NCBI RefSeq assembly: GCF_025989125.1 | Contig: NZ_JAPDNR010000001.1 | Coordinates: 7,242,087-7,306,086 of the forward strand | Source of the DNA: Chitinophaga nivalis | GTDB lineage: Bacteria; Bacteroidota; Bacteroidia; Chitinophagales; Chitinophagaceae | DNA length: 64,000 bases | Direction of reading: 5' to 3' | Part shown: in pieces, positions 42,847 to 51,788 of the stretch | How the letters are laid out: every line of letters begins with the position of its first letter | Position numbering within the stretch: position 1 is the stretch's first letter | Program-made: the position numbers and the translations under genes | Notes under the pieces: generated by a model | What the model saw: the letters and a program-made list of their open reading frames with translations, nothing else | The model's database searches: none | Told to the model about the DNA's origin: nothing

Positions 42847-45258
42847 TTAATGTGATGAGTTGCTTAAAAAATATCTCAGCTTAATACTGTTGTATCTGCC
42901 GGGTTTTTGTAAGAGATAATTATCATATACCTGCTGATCAAAAATATTTCTGCATTCCAGGCTGATACTGTAACGGTTATCTTTCAAACGAAGCGTAACG
43001 CCTGCGTCCTGCACAAATTGTCCGGGTATGATTTTTTTACCGGGACGTTCTCCCATGCTGGGCCAGCCCAGGAAATACTCCTGTACATAATGTGTACTGA
43101 CATAACAGGAAAGATGATGTGGTAGCCCAAAGAGCTTTTCCTTATTAAACCGTACTTCTCCATTCGCCATCAGCCAGGGCATATTACGCAGCCTGTCGTT
43201 GTATACAATATTGGGAGCGCCGGTATTCGTAAATGCCTCTTTATTCCGGATGTCCTGCCAGGTAACGTTGGCCGTGGCTTCCAGCCATTTTTTATTGCTG
43301 TAGCTGAACTCTGCTTCTACTCCGCGGCTCGCGATCTTGCTAATATTTTCATATCGGGCCGTACCAAAATGATCCCCTTCTCCCAACCATATCAGGTTAT
43401 TGGTATTCCGGTAAAATACACCCGTGTTAACGCCTATACGATATTTTTTACCTTCCCACTGTTGCTGCACACCGGCATTGATATTCATACTCCGTTCCGG
43501 TTTCAGCGTAGGGGCATTCAGGATAGTATTACCATCCCCCAATAATTCTACCGCTTCCGGCAGTCTGGTAGCATATTCCATCGACAGCTTCAATAACAGG
43601 TTACGTTTCAGCTGCAATCGGGAAGCATAGCCGCCCCCCCAGGCCTGGTCATTCATTTGCAGGTGGGTCACTACCTGTTCATTATGATCGTTGTAGCCAT
43701 ATGTGTTGGCGCCCGCCTGATAGGAAAAATGTTTGGCAAAAAAAGTGTTGGACCATCGTTGATCAAAACACAATATTTCATAGGAAAGTCCGGCTACCTG
43801 CTTTTGCAGTTGCTGCGGTTCCCGGAATGGAATCGTCCACGCTGCCACGCCTATTTTATCCGTACCCGTACGCCGAAGGTGATTCAATACATAGTTGAAA
43901 CGAAAGATATGCTGCTCTGACAGCCGGTAGGTCATATTACCTCTTGCCAACAGGTTATGATCGTTGAAAGTATAAATAGATTGCCGTGCTTTGATTCCCC
44001 CCAGCTCTCCTTTTACCTTATCTGATATTACGGCTCCGGCCCAGTTATATTTCCGGGTACCTGTATCGACAGTGGTGCCTTCCAGCTGGCTGTAAGAAGC
44101 AAAGATGTCTGCCTGCAAACCTTTGGTGAATAAATCTTTTTTGGAAAACTTCAGGTGGGGCATCCATAACTTTTCATTATATCGGACATCACCGTATACA
44201 AAAGCCATGGTACGACCGGTTTGGATACCTTTTCGCAGATCCGCCAGCGTTATGCCCAGCAACAGCTGGTCTGCCCAGCGCTTGTTGGTTACGCCGGCTT
44301 CTGTGGTAATATTCAATGCCGTATAATCATCATTGAAACGTCTCAGTCTGGGCTCGCCCGGCAATGGCCGGCTATATTCATCAACCAGCTCAATGGTTCG
44401 CCCCCATACCTGATAATTGTTTTTGGAATAATTGTAAAAAGCCTGGGTGGATATTACAAAACCTTTGGGTTGCTGCCACTTACCGGATACCGCCAGTTTA
44501 TGGGTCTGAAAGGAACCCATGGTATACGATGCATCCAGGTAGCTACGTTTATCCTTTCGCGTGATGATGTTGACGGCTCCCCCCAAGGCATCGCCACCCA
44601 GTTCAATCGGTGTAACACCTTTGTATACCTCTACGCGGTCTACCATATTTACCGGCAGATTATTAATACTGAAAGCCGTACCAAAATTATCCATCGGTAT
44701 GCCGTCTATAAAAAACTTTACGGCTTTGCCGGATAAGCCATTGATGCTATAGTTAAACTCAGAGCCGAGGCCACCTGTTTCCCGCACCCTTACGCCGCTG
44801 ACGGCGTCCAGTAAGCGGTTCATATCCACATCTCTGTCCCGTATTTTTTTCACATCCACCACAGTGGCCGTAAAAGCTTTATTGGGCAAGGCGGCAGTAG
44901 CCGACTGTTCCCGGACTTCCACAGCATTGATCTGGCTAACGGCCGGTTGCAGCTGCACGGATACCTGTGATATATGTCCTGGCTGCACGGTGACGCTTTT
45001 CTCCTGTGCTTCATAACCGACAGCAGTGACCAATAAAATGTAGGTGCCTGGTGCAATACGATGAATATAAAAAGTGCCGTTATCGGCGGCTACTGCACTG
45101 AAAGTGCCACCCTTCAGCTGAACAGTAGCGCCCTTAACCGGGCTGGCATTGGTGTTGGTGATGATACCGCTGATGGTTTCCTTACCCGGCTGTTGTGCAT
45201 ATACACCGGTAAAAAAAAGCATGGCAAGCACCATCAGGAAAATATTTCCTGATCGCAT
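42847..45258 (-). CDS. TonB-dependent receptor (siderophore/iron type)
   Basis: Protein of 803 aa: signal peptide (1-21, ending GVYAQQ), carboxypeptidase-regulatory-like domain at about 28-110, plug at about 120-235 (VKKIRDRDVDMNRLLDAVSG, MVDRVEVYKGVTPIELGGDA, LGGAVNIITRK), then a barrel ending LRYFLSNSSH. The plug belongs to the FecA/FhuA-like group. Unlike the receptor at 1-1217 it has no STN domain, so it cannot signal to FecR in the usual way. It is the first gene of a unit with the DUF4374 gene. Confidence 0.93.
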   Translation of the reverse strand: MRSGNIFLMVLAMLFFTGVYAQQPGKETISGIITNTNASPVKGATVQLKGGTFSAVAADNGTFYIHRIAPGTYILLVTAVGYEAQEKSVTVQPGHISQVSVQLQPAVSQINAVEVREQSATAALPNKAFTATVVDVKKIRDRDVDMNRLLDAVSGVRVRETGGLGSEFNYSINGLSGKAVKFFIDGIPMDNFGTAFSINNLPVNMVDRVEVYKGVTPIELGGDALGGAVNIITRKDKRSYLDASYTMGSFQTHKLAVSGKWQQPKGFVISTQAFYNYSKNNYQVWGRTIELVDEYSRPLPGEPRLRRFNDDYTALNITTEAGVTNKRWADQLLLGITLADLRKGIQTGRTMAFVYGDVRYNEKLWMPHLKFSKKDLFTKGLQADIFASYSQLEGTTVDTGTRKYNWAGAVISDKVKGELGGIKARQSIYTFNDHNLLARGNMTYRLSEQHIFRFNYVLNHLRRTGTDKIGVAAWTIPFREPQQLQKQVAGLSYEILCFDQRWSNTFFAKHFSYQAGANTYGYNDHNEQVVTHLQMNDQAWGGGYASRLQLKRNLLLKLSMEYATRLPEAVELLGDGNTILNAPTLKPERSMNINAGVQQQWEGKKYRIGVNTGVFYRNTNNLIWLGEGDHFGTARYENISKIASRGVEAEFSYSNKKWLEATANVTWQDIRNKEAFTNTGAPNIVYNDRLRNMPWLMANGEVRFNKEKLFGLPHHLSCYVSTHYVQEYFLGWPSMGERPGKKIIPGQFVQDAGVTLRLKDNRYSISLECRNIFDQQVYDNYLLQKPGRYNSIKLRYFLSNSSH

Positions 45259-45310
45259 AGTCTGAATAGATGATAGCGGGTACCGAAGTACTATCCGCCT
45301 GATTTTAAAA

Positions 45311-45988
45311 CTATATAGCCAGATTAAAACGTTGTATTAACCGGGTACTGAATGAACGCGGGAGACCATCCGCGATTTCATCTTTTGTAGCAGAGATAAG
45401 ATGATAATCATCATCTGTCATGGCCATGTAGGTCTGGCCCTGATGCAGGTGTACCTGATCGTTGCAAGGCATTTCTCCACAACCGGACAATCCGGTATTG
45501 AACTGAATATCCCGGCTGCCTGCAGCCTTATTCACTACAGATACCGCTCCGCAGAAAGCTATATTGCCGGCGTCGCCGGTTAACTGAATATCTATTTTAC
45601 AAACGCTGTTGGCTTCTATTTTGAATTCCAGGTTGCCGACAGTGATCGTCCTGGCCGTTGTGTAGGCCCGGTTATCGATGATCAGCGATCGGGTCAGCCA
45701 GGGACTGTTTTTGAATACCATTCCCAATACCATTAATAAGCAGGCGGCTACCGGATAGTATACCAGTCGCCGGATACGGGCTTTGCGCTGCCGGTTCCTG
45801 GCGACTGTTCTGGTGTTGTCTATTACCTGCCACATCTGCTCTTTAACAGCTACAGTAGCCACATCTGTCCATTCCTGCAACGGCATCTCTTCTTCGGTAT
45901 CCAGCAACCACTGCTCCACGGCAGCCCGTTCCGCCGGGGAACAGGTACCCACATGATATTGTTGTAATAATGCCGGAGAAATTTTCAT
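45311..45988 (-). CDS. Short FecR-like membrane protein, possible anti-sigma factor
   Basis: Protein of 225 aa. The N-terminus (MKISPALLQQYHVGTCSPAE) is like that of the FecR protein at 1244-2224, and a membrane helix lies at about 76-92 (VYYPVAACLLMVLGMVF). The periplasmic part is only about 130 residues; it holds one FecR-like strand set (LEFKIEANSVCKIDIQLTGD) and four Cys, and lacks the DUF4974 domain. It is transcribed divergently from the ECF sigma at 46287 and 53 nt upstream of the receptor. It may be a reduced anti-sigma. Confidence 0.65.
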   Translation of the reverse strand: MKISPALLQQYHVGTCSPAERAAVEQWLLDTEEEMPLQEWTDVATVAVKEQMWQVIDNTRTVARNRQRKARIRRLVYYPVAACLLMVLGMVFKNSPWLTRSLIIDNRAYTTARTITVGNLEFKIEANSVCKIDIQLTGDAGNIAFCGAVSVVNKAAGSRDIQFNTGLSGCGEMPCNDQVHLHQGQTYMAMTDDDYHLISATKDEIADGLPRSFSTRLIQRFNLAI

Positions 45989-46159
45989 GTCATTCGTTTC
46001 CTACCTATAAAGTTGCTTCCCGATCGCAAAACCCTACATCAGCAAAAAAAAATTCTTACATAAATGGCTATATCACCGTAAAACACCGGATAACACTACA
46101 TTTTACCGAATACTAAAATAAAATTCCCAATCGCGTAAATACTTATTCACCCCAATCCC

Positions 46160-46167
46160 TAAATTTG
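46160..46167 (+). promoter_or_regulatory. -7 element (TAAATTTG) upstream of ECF sigma
   Basis: An exact TAnnTTTG match lies 119 nt before the ATG at 46287 in the divergent region. No TTG box at standard spacing, so only the -7 half is supported. Confidence 0.4.
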
Positions 46168-46286
46168 CGCCCCATGTTCAACTTTAGTACTGCTGCATGC
46201 TTTAGGGCTGTAACCTGCACTGTGTTATTATAAAAAATATACGATCGGCCATGCCTGGTAAATCTGGTAGTATGGCCACCTGAATC

Positions 46287-46808
46287 ATGCGTGATAAAAA
46301 CACTATACGGATAGACGAGGAAACGTTTGTAAAGGCTTATGAAGCATGCTGGAAAGCACTTTATATGACCTGCTGCAAATATGTGAACGATACGGAAGCC
46401 GCGCAGGAAATTGTACAGGACTTGTTTATCAGCATCTGGGAAAGAAGAGCCGTTATTGAGATTCAGACTTCACTTAAACAATACCTGTTTAGTGCATTAA
46501 AGTTGAAAATATTTGAATACTACCGCAAACAAAGCGTCCGGAATAACTACCTGCAGCAAACGCCCTTTCCGGAAGGGAAACATCTCACAGAAGAAGCCGT
46601 ATTATATAAAGACCTGCAACAGGCACTGGGATTGGCTATTGCCAGTTTGCCCGACAGATGCCAGCAGGTATACCGGCTAAGCCGCGAAAAAGGAATGGAT
46701 AATAAATCTATTGCAGCGGCCCTGGTCATTACAGAAAAAGCAGTGGAAGGCAATATTACCCGCGCGCTCAGTTATATAAAAAAAAGGCTGAAACGTTTCC
46801 GGGAATAG
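46287..46808 (+). CDS. ECF RNA polymerase sigma-70 factor
   Basis: Protein of 173 aa with region 2 at about 12-75 (YEACWKALYMTCCKYVNDTE, EIVQDLFISIWERR) and region 4 at about 115-165 (RCQQVYRLSREKGMDNKSIA, ITEKAVEGNITRALSYIKKR). It is transcribed away from the FecR-like and TonB-receptor genes (298-bp gap). In most Bacteroidota loci sigma and anti-sigma are co-directional, so this divergent arrangement is uncommon. Confidence 0.92.
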   Translation: MRDKNTIRIDEETFVKAYEACWKALYMTCCKYVNDTEAAQEIVQDLFISIWERRAVIEIQTSLKQYLFSALKLKIFEYYRKQSVRNNYLQQTPFPEGKHLTEEAVLYKDLQQALGLAIASLPDRCQQVYRLSREKGMDNKSIAAALVITEKAVEGNITRALSYIKKRLKRFRE

Positions 46809-46825
46809 CCCATCACCAGCCCCAT

Positions 46826-47533
46826 TCATCGTTTGATGAGATGTTTATCAATCAACAGCATCAGCTCATCTTTATAATTTCTGCTTACCGGAATTTTATG
46901 GGTATCAATGGTAATTTCATTGCCGGAGAAGGATTGTATTTTATCAACAGCTACAATAAAAGATTTCTGTATACGCAGGAATTTCCCTGCCGGCAACTGT
47001 TCTTCGATCGATTTCATGGTAGTCAGCGTCAGAAATTTCTGATGCCGCGTATAGATAGTCACATAATTCTGACTGCCTTCAATAAATAAAATGTCCTGAT
47101 AGGTGATCTTCTCATAACCATGACTACACTTAATAAAGAAAAATTCTGTGGCGGCTGGCTGTGTTTCTTCTTTTGACTGCAGCCATTCCCGGGCGCGATT
47201 TACCGCCCGCAGAAAGCGTTCCGGCGTAATAGGCTTCACCAGGTAATCCAGTACATTCAATTCAAAGCCTTCCAGGGCAAAGTTGGGATAGGCTGTTGTG
47301 ATCACTACCAGCGGTTTGATGGTCAGTCCCCGCAGAAAGTCGATACCACGTATTTTCGGCATTTCAATATCCAGGAACATCAGGTCTATTTTCTGCTGTC
47401 CGAGTACCTGACTGGCTTCCATCACATTACTGCACACAGCAGCCAGTCTGAGTATACCGGCATCCTGTATCAGCAGCTGCAGGCCTTCACGGGCCAGCGG
47501 TTCATCATCTACAATCATGCATGTTATGTTCAT
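46826..47533 (-). CDS. LytTR-family response regulator
   Basis: Protein of 235 aa: receiver domain (about 1-120) with acidic pair D9/D10, phospho-acceptor Asp55 (LMFLDIEMPKIRG) and Lys near VKPI; LytTR DNA-binding domain at about 132-235 (FFIKCSHGYEKITYQDILFI, GKFLRIQKSFIVAVDKIQSF). It overlaps the kinase gene by 4 nt (ATGA) and is translated together with it. Targets unknown; the adjacent iron locus is one possibility. Confidence 0.95.
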   Translation of the reverse strand: MNITCMIVDDEPLAREGLQLLIQDAGILRLAAVCSNVMEASQVLGQQKIDLMFLDIEMPKIRGIDFLRGLTIKPLVVITTAYPNFALEGFELNVLDYLVKPITPERFLRAVNRAREWLQSKEETQPAATEFFFIKCSHGYEKITYQDILFIEGSQNYVTIYTRHQKFLTLTTMKSIEEQLPAGKFLRIQKSFIVAVDKIQSFSGNEITIDTHKIPVSRNYKDELMLLIDKHLIKR

Positions 47534-48558
47534 ATGATCCTGATAGTGAGCAGCACCCGGTAGTTTGCAGGACCAGGTGTGATCTGTAAATGATAATTTC
47601 CTTTATAAATAAGTTCCAGCCGGCGCTTTACGTTTTCCAGTCCGATCCCGCCGGTTTTGTTTGCTACCGGCATAGCCACCGTTTCCACAGTGTTTTCTAC
47701 CTCCAGCATAAAGGTATCCTTTTTATAGCCCAGCTGCAGCCGGATATGGTTGGCCTGATTCGTATAGGCCGATACATATTTAAAGGCATTTTCCACGAAA
47801 GGGATCAGCAATAACGGCGCAATGGCAAAGTTACGGACTTCCGCTCCTACCTGGTAATCCAGCTGCAACGCAGGGCCTTTACGCAGGGTTTCCAGTTGTA
47901 TGTAATTGTCCAGGTAAAGCACTTCCCGCTCGATAGGTATTACAGGGGTATTACATTCATACAGCTGATAACGCAGCATATCTGCAAACGTAGCCAGTGT
48001 ATTGGCAGCCAGGTCCTGATCTTTTCTGATGAGTACATAAATACTATTGATGGCATTAAACAGAAAGTGCGGATTCATCTGTGATTTGAGGAAACGTAAT
48101 TCATTTTCTGTCTGTTCTTTTTCTATCGTTCGCTGATGCCGGTCTGCAGCTAATTTATCCTTCACCAGTTTTGCGGCAAAGAAAAGAAAGGACGTATAAA
48201 AATTCGTCATCCCGGTATACAGGGAAAAATTCAGGACCATTGCCAAAGATGCAGGCGGCTGATGACGGAGGAAATAGATTTCCAGCCAGGCAATCACCAA
48301 CGCCGATACGACCAGTGATACACAAAATGCGAGTATAAACTGCAGGTATTTTTTAACATAGAAGTACTTCGGCAACAGGTAATAAATGATGGTATACACG
48401 AGGATAGCCTGAAAAAACAGCCAGATGGCAGTAGATATAACCGCACCGGGCAATGGTGTACCGTAGTTCAGATGCGTCATGTAGGTCCAGAACATCAGAT
48501 CGATGGTCCAGAACAGGATATGAATCCCTTTGTATTTGGTAAAGAAGGTGTGCATCAT
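47530..48558 (-). CDS. LytS-type sensor histidine kinase
   Basis: Protein of 342 aa with four predicted membrane helices in the first 150 residues, no large sensor domain, then a His_kinase region with FLKSQMNPHFLFNAINSIYV (phospho-His in NPHFLFN) and the N box LLLIPFVENAFKYVS, followed by GIGLENVKRRLELIY. It phosphorylates the LytTR regulator encoded next to it. Start at the tandem ATG at 48558. Confidence 0.94.
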   Translation of the reverse strand: MMHTFFTKYKGIHILFWTIDLMFWTYMTHLNYGTPLPGAVISTAIWLFFQAILVYTIIYYLLPKYFYVKKYLQFILAFCVSLVVSALVIAWLEIYFLRHQPPASLAMVLNFSLYTGMTNFYTSFLFFAAKLVKDKLAADRHQRTIEKEQTENELRFLKSQMNPHFLFNAINSIYVLIRKDQDLAANTLATFADMLRYQLYECNTPVIPIEREVLYLDNYIQLETLRKGPALQLDYQVGAEVRNFAIAPLLLIPFVENAFKYVSAYTNQANHIRLQLGYKKDTFMLEVENTVETVAMPVANKTGGIGLENVKRRLELIYKGNYHLQITPGPANYRVLLTIRII

Positions 48559-48785
48559 AGCTACAAGGTAGGTCTACCGTAGTAAAGCAACAATCTTAAT
48601 GGACGAAATATACCTGCCGGTTGATCAAATACCAAATAGCAGTCGTATACAACGCGGAACACCACAAATATAGCGGTAACTATGGTTTCATCCGTTATTC
48701 CCGGCGGCTTATCAAAACGATTTTTCATCTCCGGCAGCAAACGGTCACTTTGCAGGTAACATTCCTCATCACTAAACTACCTTTT

Positions 48786-49682
48786 ATGAAACAGTTTTTT
48801 GCTATGGTATCGCCCCGCTTACTATTACTGCTTTGTTTGTTTTTTGGCATCCGGCATATGGATGCCGCAGCGGCCAACCACTATTCTTTTGCCGTTAAAA
48901 AAGAAGGCCGGGGTACTCCACTGATCTTTTTACCTGGCGCCTATTGTTCCGGCGCCGTATGGGATGAAACCGTGGCGCACTACAAAAAAAACTATACCTG
49001 TTACCAGATTACCCTGCCCGGTTTTGGCGGACAGCCGCCCATTCAGTCTGATAGCCTGCTTAATACCGTTGTACACGAACTGGCTGATTTCATCCGGGAA
49101 AACAAACTGCAAAAGCCAGTCATTGTGGGCCATAGCCTGGGAGGCTGGCTGGCACTGCAACTGGGCATCCGCTATCCCGACCTGCCAGGAAAACTGATAT
49201 GTGTAAGTTCGGGGCCTTTTCTGCCGGCATTTTTTATGGGCGCCCATGTTACCCCCGACAGTACCCGGGCGATGGCACTGGAGATGAAAAAACAAATGTC
49301 GGCACCAACACCGGCCCACGTAAAATCCGGCCAGCAGCGCATGCTGGCAAGTATGATCACCGATGCCCGTAATATTAAAAAGGTGGCCGATATGGCCGCT
49401 ACCGCTGATGGTCCTACACAAGGCACGGTGATGTATGAATTATATACCACTGATCTGCGCGATCTTATTCACCTGATCCGATGCCCTATCCTGGTACTGG
49501 CCGATTGGGCTGGTTATAAAGATTATGGCGCTACCCGTACCAGCGTACTGGAAAATTATCAGCTCCAATATAAGCAGGCACCTCAGACCATTATTGCCAT
49601 GAATGATCAGGCCAAACACTTTATCATGCTGGACCAGCCGGTGTGGTTCTTTCATCAGGTAGATAGTTTTCTGCGCCCGTAA
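48786..49682 (+). CDS. Exported alpha/beta hydrolase
   Basis: Protein of 298 aa with a signal peptide (about 1-29, RLLLLLCLFFGIRHMDAAAA). The nucleophile elbow GHSLGG at 115-120 gives Ser117; an Asp in LVLADWAGYKD and the His in AKHFIMLDQP complete the triad. The ATG at 48786 is chosen because it starts the signal peptide; the frame runs back to 48621 without coding character. It stands alone, divergent from the kinase gene. Substrate unknown. Confidence 0.87.
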   Translation: MKQFFAMVSPRLLLLLCLFFGIRHMDAAAANHYSFAVKKEGRGTPLIFLPGAYCSGAVWDETVAHYKKNYTCYQITLPGFGGQPPIQSDSLLNTVVHELADFIRENKLQKPVIVGHSLGGWLALQLGIRYPDLPGKLICVSSGPFLPAFFMGAHVTPDSTRAMALEMKKQMSAPTPAHVKSGQQRMLASMITDARNIKKVADMAATADGPTQGTVMYELYTTDLRDLIHLIRCPILVLADWAGYKDYGATRTSVLENYQLQYKQAPQTIIAMNDQAKHFIMLDQPVWFFHQVDSFLRP

Positions 49683-49770
49683 CAGCGTATGCCCTCTATT
49701 ACGCCAACGGGTATGATCTTTAGCGATAGCATACCGGTTGGCGCTATCATCCGGAACAAGCAGGTTTATT

Positions 49771-49778
49771 TATCTTTG
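49771..49778 (+). promoter_or_regulatory. -7 element (TATCTTTG)
   Basis: An exact TAnnTTTG match ends 4 nt before the ATG at 49783, which would leave almost no leader. It may mean that translation starts at the downstream ATG at 49819 (MEDYLHQL), or that the promoter gives a near-leaderless message. Confidence 0.4.
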
Positions 49779-49782
49779 CAAT

Positions 49783-50706
49783 ATGCATAACAAGCGCAAA
49801 CCAGGACACTACACCTCCATGGAGGATTACCTGCATCAGCTTAATCCGGATAATGATTTTCGTGTTGCAACAGAACGTACACAACAAATAGCTGTTTTCA
49901 AAAGAGAAGAAGAACATACCCAATGCCGGTTAATAACGGAGCTACATAGAAGCGGATATTATAAAATATCCTACATCGCCGCAGGAAGTGGTACTTTTCA
50001 TACTGCAGATCATCACTTTGATATAGCGCCAGGCATGATCGTTGTTACCAAGCCCGCAGCAGCGCTGCGTTGGGAGCTGACCGATGCGGTACAAACCGGC
50101 TTCTATGTATTGTTTGCTGCCGATTTTTATGATGTGGGGCTACTACCCCTATACCGGATAGCAAATGCGTTACAAACAACTACTGGCTGCTGGTATTATC
50201 AAACAACGCCCGATACCCGGGATTTACTTTCCGATCTCTTTCAACAACTGCATCGTCATCGTCACCAACCGGCATTCGCCCGGCACTATCTTCGTTTACT
50301 GGTTGCCGCCATCAATCAGCTGAACGACAATCAGGCACATACTTATCAAACACGCAGTGAAGCAACTATCAAGGATTTCCAGCTGTTAATCGACACCAGA
50401 CTGTCGCATATTTCCGACATGGATCATGCGGATCTCTTCTCTGTTAAAACCTATGCCCACGCATTAAAGCTGGATGATAACTATCTGAATACCCTTTGTA
50501 AAGCCATTACCGGCAAAAGTGCGGGGGCCATCATCAAGGAAAAAGTAGCCGCCGAAGCCAGGCTGCTACTATCGGGCACTACTTTATCCATCAGCGAAAT
50601 TGCCTACCGGCTTTGTTTTTATGATGCCGCTCATTTTTCGCACTGGTTCCGGAAAATACAACAGCAGTCACCGACTGCCTATAGAGCTGCTTTTATGTAC
50701 AAGTAA
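49783..50706 (+). CDS. AraC-family transcriptional regulator
   Basis: Protein of 307 aa from the ATG at 49783 (or 295 aa from 49819). An N-terminal cupin sensing half (about 35-120, FHTADHHFDIAPGMIVVTKP) is followed by the AraC double HTH at about 215-305, with ISEIAYRLCFYDAAHFSHWF and KIQQQSPTAYRAAF. The next gene on the same strand, an EthD protein, begins 62 nt downstream behind its own -7 element and is a candidate target. Confidence 0.9.
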   Translation: MHNKRKPGHYTSMEDYLHQLNPDNDFRVATERTQQIAVFKREEEHTQCRLITELHRSGYYKISYIAAGSGTFHTADHHFDIAPGMIVVTKPAAALRWELTDAVQTGFYVLFAADFYDVGLLPLYRIANALQTTTGCWYYQTTPDTRDLLSDLFQQLHRHRHQPAFARHYLRLLVAAINQLNDNQAHTYQTRSEATIKDFQLLIDTRLSHISDMDHADLFSVKTYAHALKLDDNYLNTLCKAITGKSAGAIIKEKVAAEARLLLSGTTLSISEIAYRLCFYDAAHFSHWFRKIQQQSPTAYRAAFMYK

Positions 50707-50744
50707 TACAATCATCTGTACAAAGATATCTTCTTATACCGGTC

Positions 50745-50752
50745 TAGCTTTG
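50745..50752 (+). promoter_or_regulatory. -7 element (TAGCTTTG)
   Basis: An exact TAnnTTTG match ends 16 nt before the ATG of the EthD gene at 50769. No clear TTG at standard spacing, as expected if the AraC protein assists. Confidence 0.4.
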
Positions 50753-50768
50753 CGTAAATATTTTCAAT

Positions 50769-51692
50769 ATGCATACGCCAACTACCACCATGTTCCTGGA
50801 TAACCGGATCAAAACCTTGTCCATTACGCCACTGAAAAAAAGAAAAAACATCTCCCGTACACAGTTTCAGCAATACTGGAAAGATATTCACGGCCCGGTC
50901 TGTGCACGGCTACCACATCTTGGCATATATGTGCAGCATCACATGCACCCTTCCAATCCGGATTTATTTCCGGTCATTGCGGGCGTCGACAACCTGGTGT
51001 CGCCGGAAAATGCCTGGGATGGGTTTGCGGAAATAGGTTTCTTTTCCGATGCAGATCTGCAGCAATGGTTGCCCACTACTGCCATCCTGTTTGATGATGA
51101 ACAGAACGTATTTGATACCACCGTTGCTTATTATGGCGACAATAATTCCGCTACACATAAAGATATCCGGGAATCGCTGATCACCAATGGCAATGATGGC
51201 AGAAAATTCTTTTATCTCTTTATCCATCCGAAAACAACCGTAACATTGGATGCAGCAGATCATTTCTTCCGGGATGCTTTTCTGCCGGCATTCCAGCAAC
51301 ATCCTGCCATCAGTCGTTTACGATACCATATGCTGGCGCCGCACGACAACACCACACCTCAGCCACCAGCACCTAATGTGCAGCACTACCTGGCATCGGA
51401 GCACCAACACCGGTATGTGATAGAATTGGCAGCTGCCGATCTGCTGGAGTTAAAAAGCGTATATGCGTCACCGGCATTTCAACAACTGCTGCCAGGTATA
51501 GCGCAACATTTCAGCCACATACATCCTTTTGAAAGTGCTGACAGGTACACCATGGCCTATAACGGGCAAATCACCAATATAGGATTAAGAGGTGCTACCA
51601 ACGCCGCACTGATAACAGCCATTGGGGCGGAAAATCAAATCAGGGAAGATGTCCGCTCTTTATTACTGACTGGTAGTTATCATCATGCTTAA
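50769..51692 (+). CDS. EthD-domain protein
   Basis: Protein of 307 aa containing two related halves of the EthD/dimeric alpha/beta-barrel type: SITPLKKRKNISRTQFQQYW, KDIHGPVCARLPHLGIYVQH (about 27-66), and a second, more divergent half from about 135 (DGRKFFYLFIHPKTT, FFRDAFLPAFQQHPAISRLR). EthD proteins accompany degradation of ethers and related compounds; many are of unknown function. The internal duplication builds the dimeric fold in one chain. Start could also be Met8 (50790). Confidence 0.78.
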   Translation: MHTPTTTMFLDNRIKTLSITPLKKRKNISRTQFQQYWKDIHGPVCARLPHLGIYVQHHMHPSNPDLFPVIAGVDNLVSPENAWDGFAEIGFFSDADLQQWLPTTAILFDDEQNVFDTTVAYYGDNNSATHKDIRESLITNGNDGRKFFYLFIHPKTTVTLDAADHFFRDAFLPAFQQHPAISRLRYHMLAPHDNTTPQPPAPNVQHYLASEHQHRYVIELAAADLLELKSVYASPAFQQLLPGIAQHFSHIHPFESADRYTMAYNGQITNIGLRGATNAALITAIGAENQIREDVRSLLLTGSYHHA

Positions 51693-51710
51693 AAGCGACT
51701 CCATACGGAA

Positions 51711-51763
51711 CCGCCTTAAAAGAAATGATCCGCTTTAAAAGCGGATCATTTCTTTTAAGGCGG
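51711..51763. terminator. Long perfect inverted repeat between convergent genes
   Basis: Two 26-nt arms (51711-51736 and 51738-51763) are perfect reverse complements separated by one base. The RNA would fold into a very long hairpin whichever strand is read. It lies between the stops of the EthD gene (19 nt away) and the ubiquitin-like gene (25 nt away), so it probably terminates both transcripts. Confidence 0.85.
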
Positions 51764-51788
51764 CTCATCCGGTATTCAAGCAATACTA

